The translations under genes were made by a program, and so were the position numbers. The notes under the pieces were generated by a model, which saw only the letters and a program-made list of their open reading frames with translations, did no database searches and was not told the DNA's origin. This document shows, in pieces, positions 13,134 through 24,893 of a stretch of DNA of 64,000 nucleotides; positions within the stretch are counted from its first letter, which is position 1, and every line of letters starts with the position of its first letter. Source of the DNA: Stictocephala bisonia (lineage: Eukaryota > Arthropoda > Insecta > Hemiptera > Membracidae); assembly GCA_035578905.1 (NCBI GenBank), contig JAQJVL010000127.1, forward strand, positions 124,001 to 188,000, written 5' to 3'.

Positions 13134-13508
13134 CTAACTAGCACACACTGACAGGAATTTATCTGAGTATGGGCACTTTTCAATCATAAAAGATTTAAGT
13201 ATAAGAATGAATAATTTTGAGCTGTCAATGGATTTTAATTGTTGAGGTAGGGAATTGAACAATCGTAAAGCAGAATAATGGAGACCCTTCTCTCTAAGTG
13301 TAAGCCTGTGAGTGGGATACGTCATATCGTTTCTCTTCCGAGTGATGTACAAGTGACCAGCTTTGGTCTCTATGAATAAGTGACCATTCGTTTTAAAGAA
13401 AGACAATAATTCAAGTATATAAGTGCCCGGTAGTGTCATAATACTTAGTTCTTGGAAAAGAGGCTTGAAGTAGTGTTTAAAATTTACTCTACTCATAATT
13501 CTGAACAT
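13134..13508 (-). pseudogene. LINE ORF2 C-terminal domain, a second and different LINE
   Basis: An open frame of 124 codons on the minus strand: FKPLFQELSIMTLPGTYILE, then a spacer, then ITRKRNDMTYPTHRLTLREK, LHYSALRLFNSLPQQLKSID, and a basic end LKSFMIEKCPYS. This pattern (LFxELxILTLPxxYI ... YNTRxRNDxxxPxHRL ... GxxLFNxLPxxLK) is the C-terminal domain of CR1/Jockey-type LINEs. The upstream RT is absent: homology starts abruptly at 13508, as expected from 5' truncation. It has fewer in-frame breaks than the copy at 19617-20560 and belongs to a clearly different subfamily. Confidence 0.85.
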
Positions 13509-14394
13509 TTAAGGAAAATTTTAATGATTACATGAGTGTTGTGCGAGTGTGGATGACTTACGTAGTATTGATCATTAAAAAATAATATTTTATTACGCTA
13601 AATTACAGGGAAAATAAGGTTCAAAACATATTACGAGGAATCTGAACCAAGTAATGATGGTGTTGCCTTAAAAGGCTTATAGTTTCCTTCCCTAAAAATC
13701 CTCCGAATCCTGACTACCACCACAGAGAAGGATAAAGAGGTCGCATTCAATAATTATCTTATTCCCCTAAATACTTAAGTATAAAATTAGTAATAATTAC
13801 ATCAAATTTATAAAAATACACGTTATAATCAGAATATAACCGCCACCAAGGCATAGACTGCGGACATGAGAAAGAAATTTCTGTTATTATTCTCTGTGTT
13901 ACCATCCAACACAAACACCTCAGACTTCTCTATAAGTCTACTTAATGATTAAATGGTAATGACAATTACTAAGCGGATACCGTTTCGATATTTAGAGGCC
14001 TGACCATAAATTCTATCACTTATAATATCCATAAGATTTTGTTCCCAATTAGTTGGGTTACAGCACTACGCCACTAGTTTAATATACGTTTAGTACTATT
14101 AGTTATATATTTACTAATTTGCAGGTTTTTTTCTAATTAAAACAGCTACTAAATGTACAATATATTTATATTTTGCTGCACGTCTTGAAAACACCCATAT
14201 ACGATTAGAAATGAGCAAGGTATTGCTATGTAATTTATAGTCTTATGTTGCCTGTAACTTATATTATTAAAAAATATATGACGTTTTCAAGAAACTAATG
14301 TATATTACTATACGCCTTTGTTCTAGTTATAACAAAACAAGTATTCCTTTAAAAAATACACCTTGTACATTTCAAATAAGTCTTGATGTACACA
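13509..14394. other. Unclassified, no gene seen
   Basis: Less AT-rich patches at 13630-13740 and 13840-13930 do not match LINE coding sequence, which confirms the 5' truncation of the LINE at 13508. Confidence 0.65.
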
Positions 14395-14600
14395 CATTGT
14401 TCAGTTTGAGTTGTGTACATTGTAAGAGGTATAACAGCTGTTTTCACAACGTGAACAGTTGTTAATATCCGTTACAAGAGTGCGTATGAATAACAATGGC
14501 CTCGTTCCGGTGTAAATGTAGCGTTCCCCTCACATAAATGTGACTGTGCATTCTGCAGTGTTGCGGTTCTCGGTAAATGGAACGATAAATAACTTTGTAT
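14395..14600 (+). repeat. Repeat R2, copy 2
   Basis: GTTGTTAATATCCGTTACAA, GTGCGTATGAATAACAATGG, CCGGTGTAAATGTAGCGTTC, TGCAGTGTTGCGGTTCTCGG. Non-coding, unclassified, more GC-rich than the surroundings. Confidence 0.75.
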
Positions 14601-15820
14601 TAATTTTGTGGGGGAAATACTAGCATGAAGTAATAGTTAGAGATGTTGTTACTGATTTGTATTGTTAGTTACTTGTCTATTTTTTTTTTCATTTTAAATG
14701 TACCTAACGTATATCTAATATCGTTATTTATAATGTATGTGAGTATAGTTACATTACTCCCAATAATACGTATTTCGTTATTAAATAGATTATTTCACAT
14801 AGTTCTAAAATCCCGATCAGTGTTTGATTGCTATGTTCCAATATACAAGATAATTATTGGGAACGGGAGTTTTCTTCATAAGCCCTTTGTAACAAGCTAA
14901 TCTCTTTTGTCAAGCTTTGGGATGTCTAGCTCAGGGCAGTTCCCGAGAGGGTCTTAAGCTTATTTATTTTGTTACTGTGGAAACCTTGGTTAGTTTCTTA
15001 GCTTTATCCTTTGGGATTTCATTATTAATATTTTTTTTATTTGTAATACATAATTGACTATTAAGTTTTTTTTCTGAGAGATGGAATTTATAAGATGTAG
15101 TTGTAGTTATTGAATTGCATTTAAAAACAATTAAGTATCTTATAATGCAAAATTTTAAAATAATTATGTAATAACTGTGAACTTTTTTTTTAATAAGCAT
15201 TTTTTATCTGTAAGTAACTAACATTTCAACAAAATCGAATAGTGCTTAGTTACTTAAATATTCATATTTATGCTTCAAGAATACTCGGCTTTTATGTGGT
15301 CTTCTTATTTATACAGTAATTTACACAATCTACTAGTTTTTTAGCTAAGGTGGAGACATGATCTTGTTTAGCAGGTCTTCTTCTGTATGAAAAGGGGTTT
15401 TGTGCTTACGAAGAATAAAATGCAGCTATCATTTTTTGTCAAAATATCTTACAATCAAATTTTAAGATATTTTCAATTCTGATATTCTGATTTAGTACTG
15501 TGACTATCATATGAAATTTAACATTCGCAACCATGTAAGAACAATTTTCTATTAATTTGCGTTGAACTTTTTCTTTTGTTGACTAATACATTTACTGTAG
15601 TTAATTTTAAAATTTTCAAAACAGACAATTAAGATTATTCAGTAAAACATTTCTCAAATATAGATGCTTGTAGCTTTAAAATACACAACATTAAATGAAG
15701 GTTCTATTTTAATTTCATTTATTAAAAATGGTATCAAATACTTTTAAGTATAAATTCCTACATTACACAACTTAATAGCTGAGTACTATACACGACCACT
15801 ATAAAACTGCTGTTGACGTA
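14601..15820. other. No gene seen
   Basis: AT-rich. The frames at 14643-14900 (+) and 14964-15200 (-) are hydrophobic or lysine-rich by composition only. Confidence 0.65.
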
Positions 15821-15935
15821 ATTGTTTGGTGGTTAAGGCTTTAGACTGCAGAAGCAAGTTCTAAGTCTCGAACACCCGACCAAGCTAACAGTACTTCACT
15901 CGTTAAATAAATAACACTTAAAAGCCTGCTGACAG
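15821..15935 (+). mobile_element. Decayed SINE of family A
   Basis: Aligns to 33664-33790: GGTGGTTAAGGCTTTAGACTG against the A-box side, a damaged B-box AGTCTCGAACACC, and GTACTTCACTCGTTAAATAA in the body. Many substitutions and no clear poly-A, so an old insertion. Confidence 0.75.
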
Positions 15936-16381
15936 ATTTAAAGTTAGTTTACTTATATTTAAGTGATACCACAGTATACTTCCTCTTCTCGATATAATCA
16001 TAAAATACCAATTTTGATCATTTAAAGTCCCTTTCAATATGAACTGGTTAATGAAGATATATATATATTGAAAAATGATTATAGCACCTACTTAATAACT
16101 AAAAAACGTTTACATTAACTACAATGGAATTTATTTATATCACACTCCCACAATGGATTTTACAGTTATGATGGTTTTGAGAGCAGTGTAAATGAAACCA
16201 ATAAAATATTAACAATGATATCTTAGAAAGAAAAAAGGCTTGTTTGAAATGTAGAGCTCCAAAAAAGGGAGTCTAACATTTTACCTTAATTCTCTGGAAA
16301 TGTATAGAACAGTAAATATCAGTATATAAAGTGTGTAAAGTACATACATTCATATCTGCGAGAATGTTATCACACTGTCAG

Positions 16382-16454
16382 TAGAACATTAACGAGATGT
16401 ATGCAGACAGCGAGGCAGATTTATTCTTCAATTTCCTTCTCTTCTGTGGAAATG
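16382..16454 (+). other. Candidate small exon, copy 1
   Basis: 73 bases between CACTGTCAG (acceptor-like) and AATG|GTAAAA (donor-like). The sequence is almost identical to 33404-33475 and 50168-50240, while the flanks are not. One frame reads from ATG: MYADSEADLFFNFLLFCGNG. The difference to the other copies inside this frame is TAT against TAC, both tyrosine. A second frame is also open. Alternatively it is a fragment of an unknown repeat. No host gene can be named. Confidence 0.35.
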
Positions 16455-17367
16455 GTAAAAATAGCCAATTTTATGTATGAGGATCCTTAAAAAAATAAAG
16501 GTACGACATTCCTTAACAGGTAAGAAACCTTTCATGTTCAAATGCAATCATAATTTGTAAGAGTAAAAGAAAGAAGAAATGCCATGAAAAACTATTCGTT
16601 TAATGTCGTTTGATATTATTGTCGTACAAATACTTTTTAATATGGAATGAAACATTAGGAATATTATTTTTTTTATTCCATTAGGCAAAACAGTAATAAA
16701 ACTACGACATGAGCAAGTACATTTTTTAAACCTTTACTTGGCCATTAATTCAAACATCTAATGCAATTGTTTCAACTTATTACATGTAGTAAAATTTCAA
16801 ATTATAATTGTCACGCTTAACTAAATTTTATGTTTCGTAAGAATTTAATTTTCATTTAATTGAGTGCCAAATGGAATTGTATATTATAATTTTTAAACTA
16901 AATAATTGTTTTAATTAAAGACATTTTCCTTTAGTAATAATTCTTAAAACAAAATAATAAAATTATAAATAAAATATATTCTAGAAAACTAGTCCCTAAA
17001 TCTTACTAGGTGATTCCTAAATAAGCATCAAAGATATAGTTTTACAATAATAATACGTGTGACTGTTTTAGAATACAGTAGGTACCTATAAGAAGTCAAA
17101 TTGATCTACAAACTTTGAAGAGTCATTTTATTCAGAATAGTTAGGTTTATAAATTTGTATAATTATCAATTAATATTTCTAACTTATACCTAATGTAGTT
17201 TTAGTAAAGATAAATGTAAGATATGTAATTCATTTTGAATAACTAAAACTAAAAATAAAAAAATCAGTGAGGGTTTAGTGTGCAGCCCCAACCACAACGG
17301 TGTGGCGAAGGCTCTATGTATATTCACGGGCGTTACATTTAGCTATATCGATGAACTGTCCTATCTG

Positions 17368-17478
17368 CCTAAGTCTGACTGACTGACTGATGATTGGGGA
17401 TGCCAATAAAAAACCACGGTTCCTCGTGGACAACCTCTTTTTATTGGCTAGTGCCTTGAGTCAGCGACAGTCTAGGCG
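17368..17478. repeat. Nested palindrome of about 110 bp
   Basis: Inner hairpin CCACG-GTTCCT-CGTGG (17414-17429) inside GCCAATAAAAA (17402-17412) and TTTTTATTGGC (17438-17448), inside weaker outer arms GCCTAAGTCTGACTGACTG (17368) and GAGTCAGCGACAGTCTAGGC (17459-17478). Lies in a locally GC-rich patch (17280-17510). Unclassified. Confidence 0.7.
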
Positions 17479-18429
17479 GAGCCTCACTCTCAACGCTTGC
17501 CAAACATCATCTCCAATATTTCTATAAGATCAATACTATTAAGTCAAACTAGAACCATACGGATGATTGAGGAACTATTAATTTATTCACTGATAGTTGG
17601 CTTTTTAGGGCTGTTTATCAATTTTACCAACCATCCCCTCACCTATATTATGTTTGCATAGTTCCTTACCATGTCAATCGTCGAAGATAGATTAGGTTAA
17701 ATAGTAAATAAATACCTTCAAATATACAATATAAAATTTTATAAAAAAACTTTGCTAAGTAATAGTATACAAAATTTAACTTTCAGTAATATTAAATTGT
17801 ATGACCTGGACGCATTTTATTATAACAACATTTCCAGTAAGTGTAAAAATGTTCTATCTCGATTGACCTTTTATCATACTAAGTAATTGGGTTCATTACG
17901 CGAGGCAGTCGATCGTTGTTATCGTTGCATAGTAAATAACCCCATAGTAAACTTTCAGTTTCAAGTTACCCTGTTTAGTTAAGAGCTTAACGTGCAACAT
18001 TATATTTACCCACATACACTGCCGCAAACATAGAGTGGTATTGATCTAACCACCATCAAATACATGTACGGCAGTATATGGTTAGTGCTTGTAAAATACA
18101 AAAGTGAGTGACGTCTATGAACAATTTTTAACTACCTAATTAACTTATAAGTAATAGCTAGTCAATTAATTAGCAAAATAGTTTAAAGTAAAATTGCAAT
18201 TTATATAATTATTGTTAAAATATTATAATTTTGTTCCAATTTAATTTATATTAAATGAAAAACAAAAAATGATAATTATTATTATTCACACTATTATACA
18301 TTACAGTTAATAATAAATAATACAAGTGTTAATACGAAAACTGACAAAAATCTAGTTCTTTTACAATATTTTACCTTAATATAGGTAAATAAAAGTTAAT
18401 ACAAGTTCCACGTTGTTGTACTTATTAAC

Positions 18430-18610
18430 AATTAGAACTCTCCACAACTCACGGTCATATTTTTTTACTTATTTTATCTGAGCAGAACGCTACATTTACA
18501 CCTGTGCGAAGCTATTGGTATTCATACGCACTCTCGTACCGGATATTACACAGCTGTTTACGTCTAACAAACAACATTTACATCTCGTGTAGTAAAACTT
18601 GTTTAACAGA
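18430..18610 (-). repeat. Repeat R2, copy 3
   Basis: AACGCTACATTTACACC, TTGGTATTCATACGCACTCT, CCGGATATTACACAGCTGTT match R2 in reverse. Confidence 0.7.
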
Positions 18611-19616
18611 CTAGTTTTATATCTAAATGGTATAATTGGATCGGGCAATTCTGATGTGAATAGCTTATTTGTAAAATTATTATATTGATTGATATTTTGT
18701 ATAATCCTACGTTAATATTTATAGTTTATTTTCAGTAATTATAGTTAATACACTGGAATATAACATTTATTTAGGTCCGTATCTTATATAAAATTAAAAA
18801 AAATAAATAAAACTGTTTCCGCAAATTTAATTACGTAAATTTATTTACTTTTCCCATTTGAATTGCCTAATTTATTTTCTTTTTTTAATAGGATCATTTT
18901 ATAGTTATTGTTTAATTTTACTATATAAAAATTGGATTGAAAATGGTATAAGATTTTAAATTAAAATTTATCCAACAAATACTTTTACTTAGTGATGAGA
19001 TGCCTATTTTTATATTTAGTAAAAAAATCTAGCTAATTTTAACTTAAATTTTCAAACACGTTTTAGTAGAGTATTGTTTATAAATGTCAATGATCAGGAG
19101 ACGTTGCAAATTCCTCTTGTATTGTTACTTTGGAGGGGATCAACATCTCCACCCAATTAACAACCGAGAATATTTCTTCGTCGGCAAGATGGACATTCCA
19201 AGTACGCCACTAATGGACATGAGTCTCCATTGTCAAAGTATGCTTTAAAATTACTATTACGAATTAAAATGTAAACCTATACACATATTTTTATATTATT
19301 TGGAAATATTAAATAGTTTATATTAATTTGTTACTAATATAATACTCATATAACCCATATATAAATTATAGCATGGTACCAATTCATGTGAACATTGCAT
19401 AGGTTCAGTTTGGAATTATTGTTTCATTTCATTTATTAGCGCAGGAGACAATTAACATTATAGTGCATAATTCATTAGCTATTATGTATAAAAATGTGGG
19501 CATTCATTCACATCAAACACACTTTAAAACTTACAATTGATCATCCACTAACTCTCGCAATCATCCGTCACCAGTTTTCACCTACTTCCAGCTCTGGGGT
19601 CAGTTCTTAAATTGGT
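18611..19616. other. No gene seen
   Basis: AT-rich with one less AT-rich patch at 19070-19240. The last part probably includes the 3' untranslated tail of the LINE on the minus strand. Confidence 0.6.
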
Positions 19617-20560
19617 CTACCAGTTCTCTTCCAGAAACTCGCCCACGCTGTAAAACGTATTATACGCTATAAAACGCTTAAGGCGAGTTTTAAACACCTT
19701 AGGTGGTCTGGGATTCTTAATTGACAGTAGCAATATGTTGATTAGGCGAGCACCTGTTTGTGAGAGCAAGTGTTCGTAAACTACCATTATGTGTCTCCCA
19801 GTCCGGTAATTTTCTCTGCCTCTTGTCTTGTACCCGTGTACTTAACGGCATCTGGTTAAGGCACAGTTAAAAAAAAAACAAAAAACAAAAAAAAAAAAAA
19901 ACGGCAGTTTGTAAAATATAAAGACTAAGTAGAGTCAACAGATGCACATTTTTAAAAGTAGCCTTGATCGACTCTCATGGTCAATTTTGCGATAGTTCGG
20001 ATCACCTTTTTTGTAATTTAAATACTCTTAAAATGAATGTTTGCACTGAAACCACACAACACCACTTCATAGGAAAGATGTGGATAAACCGGACCATAAT
20101 ACTCCGTAATCAGTACCTGACTTGGGCAATATTTGGCCAAAGATCTTAAAACGAATATCCCCGAGGATAATTTGGTGCAAATATAGTCAATGTGACGGTA
20201 CCATGTCAAATCTCGATCGAGGTATATTCCAAAGAACTTTGAGGAATCGCCTTCCTCTAGAATGGAGTCTGCCACCATGGCGGTGAGTCCCCCCTCAGAC
20301 TTTGTAGAGCGTAATGAAACATTTAGAACATTCGATTTTGATATGTTTGTTTGAAGCTTGAGTCTGTTAAACTGTTGAACGAAGTTCTTTTTTAACGAAA
20401 GTTTTTGCCTCCAAATTTAGTTTTGAGCTTTCTTTAAAATATAAAGTTGTGTCATTAGCGTACTGCACCGGTTTTCCGTGCAGAAGTTATGAACCTATGT
20501 TATTAATATAAACCAGGAAGAGAATAGGACAGAGAATTGAACAGAAGGTAAGTGATGAGA
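19617..20560 (-). pseudogene. LINE reverse transcriptase C-terminus (Jockey/CR1-like)
   Basis: Minus-strand remnants in order: SVLGPILFLVYINNIG (near 20545-20500), then VQYANDTTLYFKES, where the catalytic YADD appears as YAND at 20451-20462. Next comes the long open stretch 20018-20278 with SSKFFGIYLDRDLTWYRHID and LRSLAKYCPS. Then FKLQKRVIRTIAK (about 19985) and NYRTGRHIMVVYEHL (about 19800). The end is KTRLKRF ... FYSVGEFLEENW and a stop at 19617. This is the standard C-terminal part of Jockey/CR1-type LINE ORF2. It is 5'-truncated, with stops and frameshifts. An A-rich run at 19868-19902 sits inside it and is probably a slippage expansion. The D to N change at the catalytic aspartate means even this part would be inactive. 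Confidence 0.88.
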
Positions 20561-20845
20561 AGAAAATTTGTTTATCAAAGTTTACTATATAATAAATGTA
20601 TATCTAAACTTTGTTTTAAGGATTCTGGTAAATTAAATGTTTAGTATGTTAGTATTAAATGTTAGCATTATACAGTGCAGAAAATATACGTTCGATAATT
20701 TAATGATATAAATAAGGTATTGAATAAAATCTATAACCATACTGATAAACAAATATGAGGATTTATATACGAAAATTATTTTAAAATTGGATAATTTAAG
20801 ATACAAATACATATCGTAGCCTGGTAATATTCATCTGAGAATTTC

Positions 20846-21060
20846 ACTTTATTGGATAATTCATTATTGGAGTGGTTGAAAGTAATTAACTTCTCTTTAC
20901 GTGTAATACACATAAAGGCCCTAAGTGACAAGCACAAATAAAGTTGCCCATGGCAACTTCTTTGATGTTCTACTGAGAAATATATTAGTTACATTACACA
21001 TAAAATAAATTAACTACTTCAAAGTCACCTTCAGGGTTACTTTTTTTATTGGGTGATTTA
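20846..21060 (+). repeat. Repeat R1, copy 3
   Basis: CACATAAAGGCCCTAAGTGA, AAAGTTGCCCATGGCAAC and TTCTTTGATGTTCTACTGAG match the other R1 copies. Confidence 0.75.
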
Positions 21061-22780
21061 TTAAAAGGCAAATATACCTTTTGTAATTCAATCATAGGCA
21101 TGTGAAATGGCTTTAATAAAATTTTATGGTTACGTTTTTGATAAAAATACTTTTAAGTTCATAAATTTATTAGGTACTTAGGTAAATCTCAAAACTAAAA
21201 CTATTCTTAAAACAATTAGAGACATATTACTCGATTTGATACAGTATTTTGGAAGGTAATTATAGCTTTACATTTAGTTTGTTTGGATTAAATATATGCT
21301 ATTCTCATTTAAACATTAAACTATAATAATTAAAATAAAACGTTTGATTTATTTAAAATATATATTGACATACTTTGCATTCTTGTAATATTTAAGATTG
21401 GATATATTCCATGCAAGTCTACGTATAATTTTTTTACTCTACTAACATTTATATGAATAGTAATGAATATATTCCACGTATAAAAACATAAAATACAAAT
21501 ACAATCGTCTGTTTCTAATATAAGTAAGCCGAATTTACCAGTATAAACGGTTTACTATAACTAAACAAAGTATTACACAGTATTTCAAAAAAAAATTATC
21601 CAAAAACAAGTCCAGCCAGGTTCTTCAGAAACATAAAGCTCTCCGTGGCGTCTGCAATAATGTAAATCTAATTGGATAAAGCAATAAAATACTTTATAAA
21701 CATTAAATTGATGTAATACAAAATGTATTAATTTAAAATGATAAATATTAAATCGATATATAAATAAATTCAAGTTTGCAAGTAAGTATATATATAAAAC
21801 CAAGTTCATGACAAATTTAATAAATATGATCGGGCTTTGGGTAGAACAATATGTATATAAATTAAGCTAAACATTCATTTAAAAAGGACACATCCTCTTG
21901 AGATAATAGGCAGGCTATCAATTTATTTAAAAAGTAATTTATGTTCTGCCAAGATTTGCCAAGGTTGAAATATTAGGGCCATTATACTCGAAAGATTGTT
22001 TGAAAAATATTTTGTTGACCTTTAGTAATCTGAAATATCTTTGGTAAGTTTTTTTGTTCGATAAAATATATCACTAGTACCAGTGTTACAACATCTAATG
22101 AAAAACATTTTGAGCACTTTATAAACGTATATATGTTGAATTGACATTATTTTCAGTTGAGAAAATAAAGTAAAAGAAACGCTTTTTTGTCACGATTCAT
22201 AATTGGTGTAATAAAACTATTTTGAGCTGTTATCAATTTCCCTGTGTACAGTTTGTAGGCTCCTTCCTAGCAGTGAATACCATACTGGAATCTAGAATCA
22301 ATCAAAGCGTAATGTAATGTTGATAACAAACTGCGTCACGGACACTCTTAAGGAAATAGAAGAGTAGGCTATAATTGTAGAGTTTAGCTTTTTATGTAGC
22401 AAATAATTGTGTTTATCCCATACAAGATTTTCATATTATAAGTAAATATATTTATAAAAAAATTTATTTCGTCAGAAATGTTGATTTATTAACTAATTTT
22501 TTAGCAAAATTTGTAGTATAAAATAACATTATTAGTACAAATGCATTGGTAATTCTTATAAGTAATCATTTGTCCATATTATTATACACTTTTAAAATTA
22601 TCCCACTAATTCAAGGAGAAGATATATGGTGATCCTTGTTATGTAGAACAAAACATTTTTTATTACTATTATAGGCTATGAGTGGGTAAATCGATCAAAT
22701 GTCCATTCTACTTTTACTGATCAAAACAAAATATGATAACCTCCACATTTTACTAATGTTTGCTACACTAATTTTTATTA
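21061..22780. other. No gene seen
   Basis: AT-rich. A minus-strand frame at 21585-21809 has no motif. Confidence 0.65.
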
Positions 22781-22845
22781 TCTAAACATTTGTCTGTTTT
22801 CAGGTAAGCTCCACCAGCAGTAGCTTAGTGATAAATGAGTAAGTA
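22781..22845 (+). promoter_or_regulatory. Recursive-splice-like site and 35-nt candidate exon
   Basis: A branch-like TCTAAAC (22781-22787), a pyrimidine-rich TTTGTCTGTTTTCAG ending at 22803, and immediately GTAAGC: an acceptor directly joined to a donor, the form of a ratchet (recursive) splice site in long insect introns. A second strong donor, A|GTAAGTAT, follows at 22838/22839, which would define a 35-nt exon 22804-22838. Inferred from sequence alone. Confidence 0.45.
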
Positions 22846-23269
22846 TAACTCCAATTTGATCATTTTACTTTTATTTATTTATTCCTTGTTAGAATCGAGG
22901 TAGTTTTTTAACAGAACATATTCCCTCCCACCCCTATTTTTTAATAATTAAAATAAATACCAATCATATGACACGTAGAAAAGTAAATAAATATAAAATT
23001 ATGACAATGTTTAAAGAAAATAAAAAAAAAAAAAAATAGTTCTTAACGTTATTTTAACTCTTTATTCAATTTTGTAACATGACTTATGATGTAACTACTG
23101 AAAGATGTGTATATTGAAATATATATTGTAGAATGTATTTGTTATATTTATATTTTTGGTTTACTAAACTATGTTAAGTTAATTAAAAAAACAACAATAG
23201 TAGATTTATGTAGCTATTAAGAATGTTGTAAATATTAATACACCCCTAGATATATGACGGCAAAGTAAA

Positions 23270-23400
23270 GGCACATAGTAATTCCCTGTCAGCGTGTGTT
23301 TGTGAAATAATTGACAAGGAGAAGGGGAATTGGCTGGTTCTCCCTGAAGGCATGTCTTGATTGTGGTTTTGTACCAGGTCACATCACTTGTTCGTTTAGA
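23270..23400 (+). repeat. Repeat F (GGAATTGGCTGGTTCTCCC family), copy 1
   Basis: A conserved core of about 90-100 bases: AATAATTGACAAGGAGA, GGGAATTGGCTGGTTCTCCC, TGAAGGC(A/G)TGTCTTGATTG, TGGTT(T/C)TGTACCAGG, CACATCACT. Found at three places plus two block counterparts, always in + orientation. Similarity drops sharply outside the core. I do not recognise the family. Confidence 0.8.
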
Positions 23401-24690
23401 TTACTTAGGTGAACCGCATAGATAATTATGTAGTATGGAACGATAAGAAAACATTTAAATTCATCCTAATCGTATGAAAAAATTCGTTAAGTAAAAATCA
23501 CAATACTAAAAATGTTTCTTCTCTTCGTAAACATAACAAATAAAATACTTTAAAATTAAATAAATGTTATAGATTGCAAATATGTTTTCCTTACATATTT
23601 TTACTAAAATAAATTTCTGAAGTTGGGTACCGAAACAACTATGCAATTAAATATATTTTATTTCAAATAAAAATAAAAAACAATAATGGTTTATTTCCAC
23701 TAACTTCTTTTTACATAAACTCAAAACGTATTCATAAATTAAACATTAATTAATAATAATATTTTAATTATATGAAGTTCTCCAAGGAAGTTTTTATATT
23801 TTAATCTGTATTATTTAATGAAGAAAGTAAAATGACTAAGTAACTACGAGGTAACTAACTATTGCAATATTTAAGTTTACGAACACTGTTCTTTGTATTA
23901 TACGTTTCCAAATATATTTTACAATGATTACGTTGATAATGGTTATAACATACTCAAAAAAACCTGTATACCTATTCTATAATAATATCAATATTTATAA
24001 TACATAATTAATAATAATAAATGAGTTGATTTATGCTGAATCACTTTTAGATTTATGTAGACTTAATTTGTTTTACTGCCCTTAGTAGAAAGAAAATAAT
24101 ATTGTTAGTACCAAAAAATGTGTTTAACATTCTCTGTAAGAGACAAAATTAAATATATTTCCATAAAGGAACATTTACAATCTCCGCAAGTTGACAACAC
24201 TGATATTGGACGTAGTAGATGTGGATTTACGGGTTGGCAAATGTACGTTCAACATTAAACATTATTATGTTACAGCTGTAATAAGGTTAAACAAAAAAAT
24301 TAATATTTTTCATAAATAATATCGCAGAAGTAAACAAACGTTAATGTTAGTGCGCATTAATAGTTATAAAAGCTTACGGAAAAATTTAATTGGACTTGGA
24401 TATTATAAGGTACCTACTATGATATTTTATTTATTATAATAGTTTAATAAAATTTTGTAAATCATTATAAACAAATAGAAACAGTTTTGTACCGATGATT
24501 TATATGGAACTTTAATTCTTTCAAACATATTATCATCAATACGGTTTTAAACAACGTATCCTATCTGTTATTTGTTGCCTTATTTACTAAAATTTTTCGT
24601 AGTTTAATGTGTAATTTTTTTACTACTACACTGTAATTTAACGATAGCTAGACCATTACTCGCATTAACCGTTTAATTTACTTAAAACTG
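23401..24690. other. No gene seen
   Basis: AT-rich, nothing recognised. Confidence 0.65.
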
Positions 24691-24798
24691 TTAAGGCGTC
24701 AGCACTAGTGGCGAAGTGCTGTACTCCAGCTACTTAGGAACAAATTGTTGTGAGGATGGTAGGTAATAGGTTCTGTGCTACGTCCTCTTAATACAAAC

Positions 24799-24893
24799 AT
24801 GGCGTCTGGTCAATGGTTCCCATCAACATGGACACTTCAAGAGAATATGGGGTGTTCATGTAGAGTGGCTCGTAGTGTCCGGTTAATGTTTAG
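24799..24893 (+). CDS. Candidate first coding exon (weak)
   Basis: ATG at 24799 in a good context (ACAAACATGGCG: A at -3, G at +4). The frame stays open for 31 codons (MASGQWFPSTWTLQENMGCS and on) and reaches AG|GTGAGT at 24893/24894, a perfect donor; it meets an in-frame TGA only after that donor. The segment 24690-24990 is more GC-rich than its surroundings. I do not recognise the peptide, and no following exon could be assigned. It may be chance or part of an old repeat. Confidence 0.25.

Larger units (their letters stand above)
15936..18429. other. No gene seen apart from the exon-like block and palindrome listed
   Basis: A second, weaker acceptor-donor junction (TTCCTTAACAG|GTAAGAAA) is at 16519/16520. 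A possible single unit of the 47755 minisatellite (AGTGGTATTGAT, ACATGTACGGCAG) lies at 18010-18085. Confidence 0.6.
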
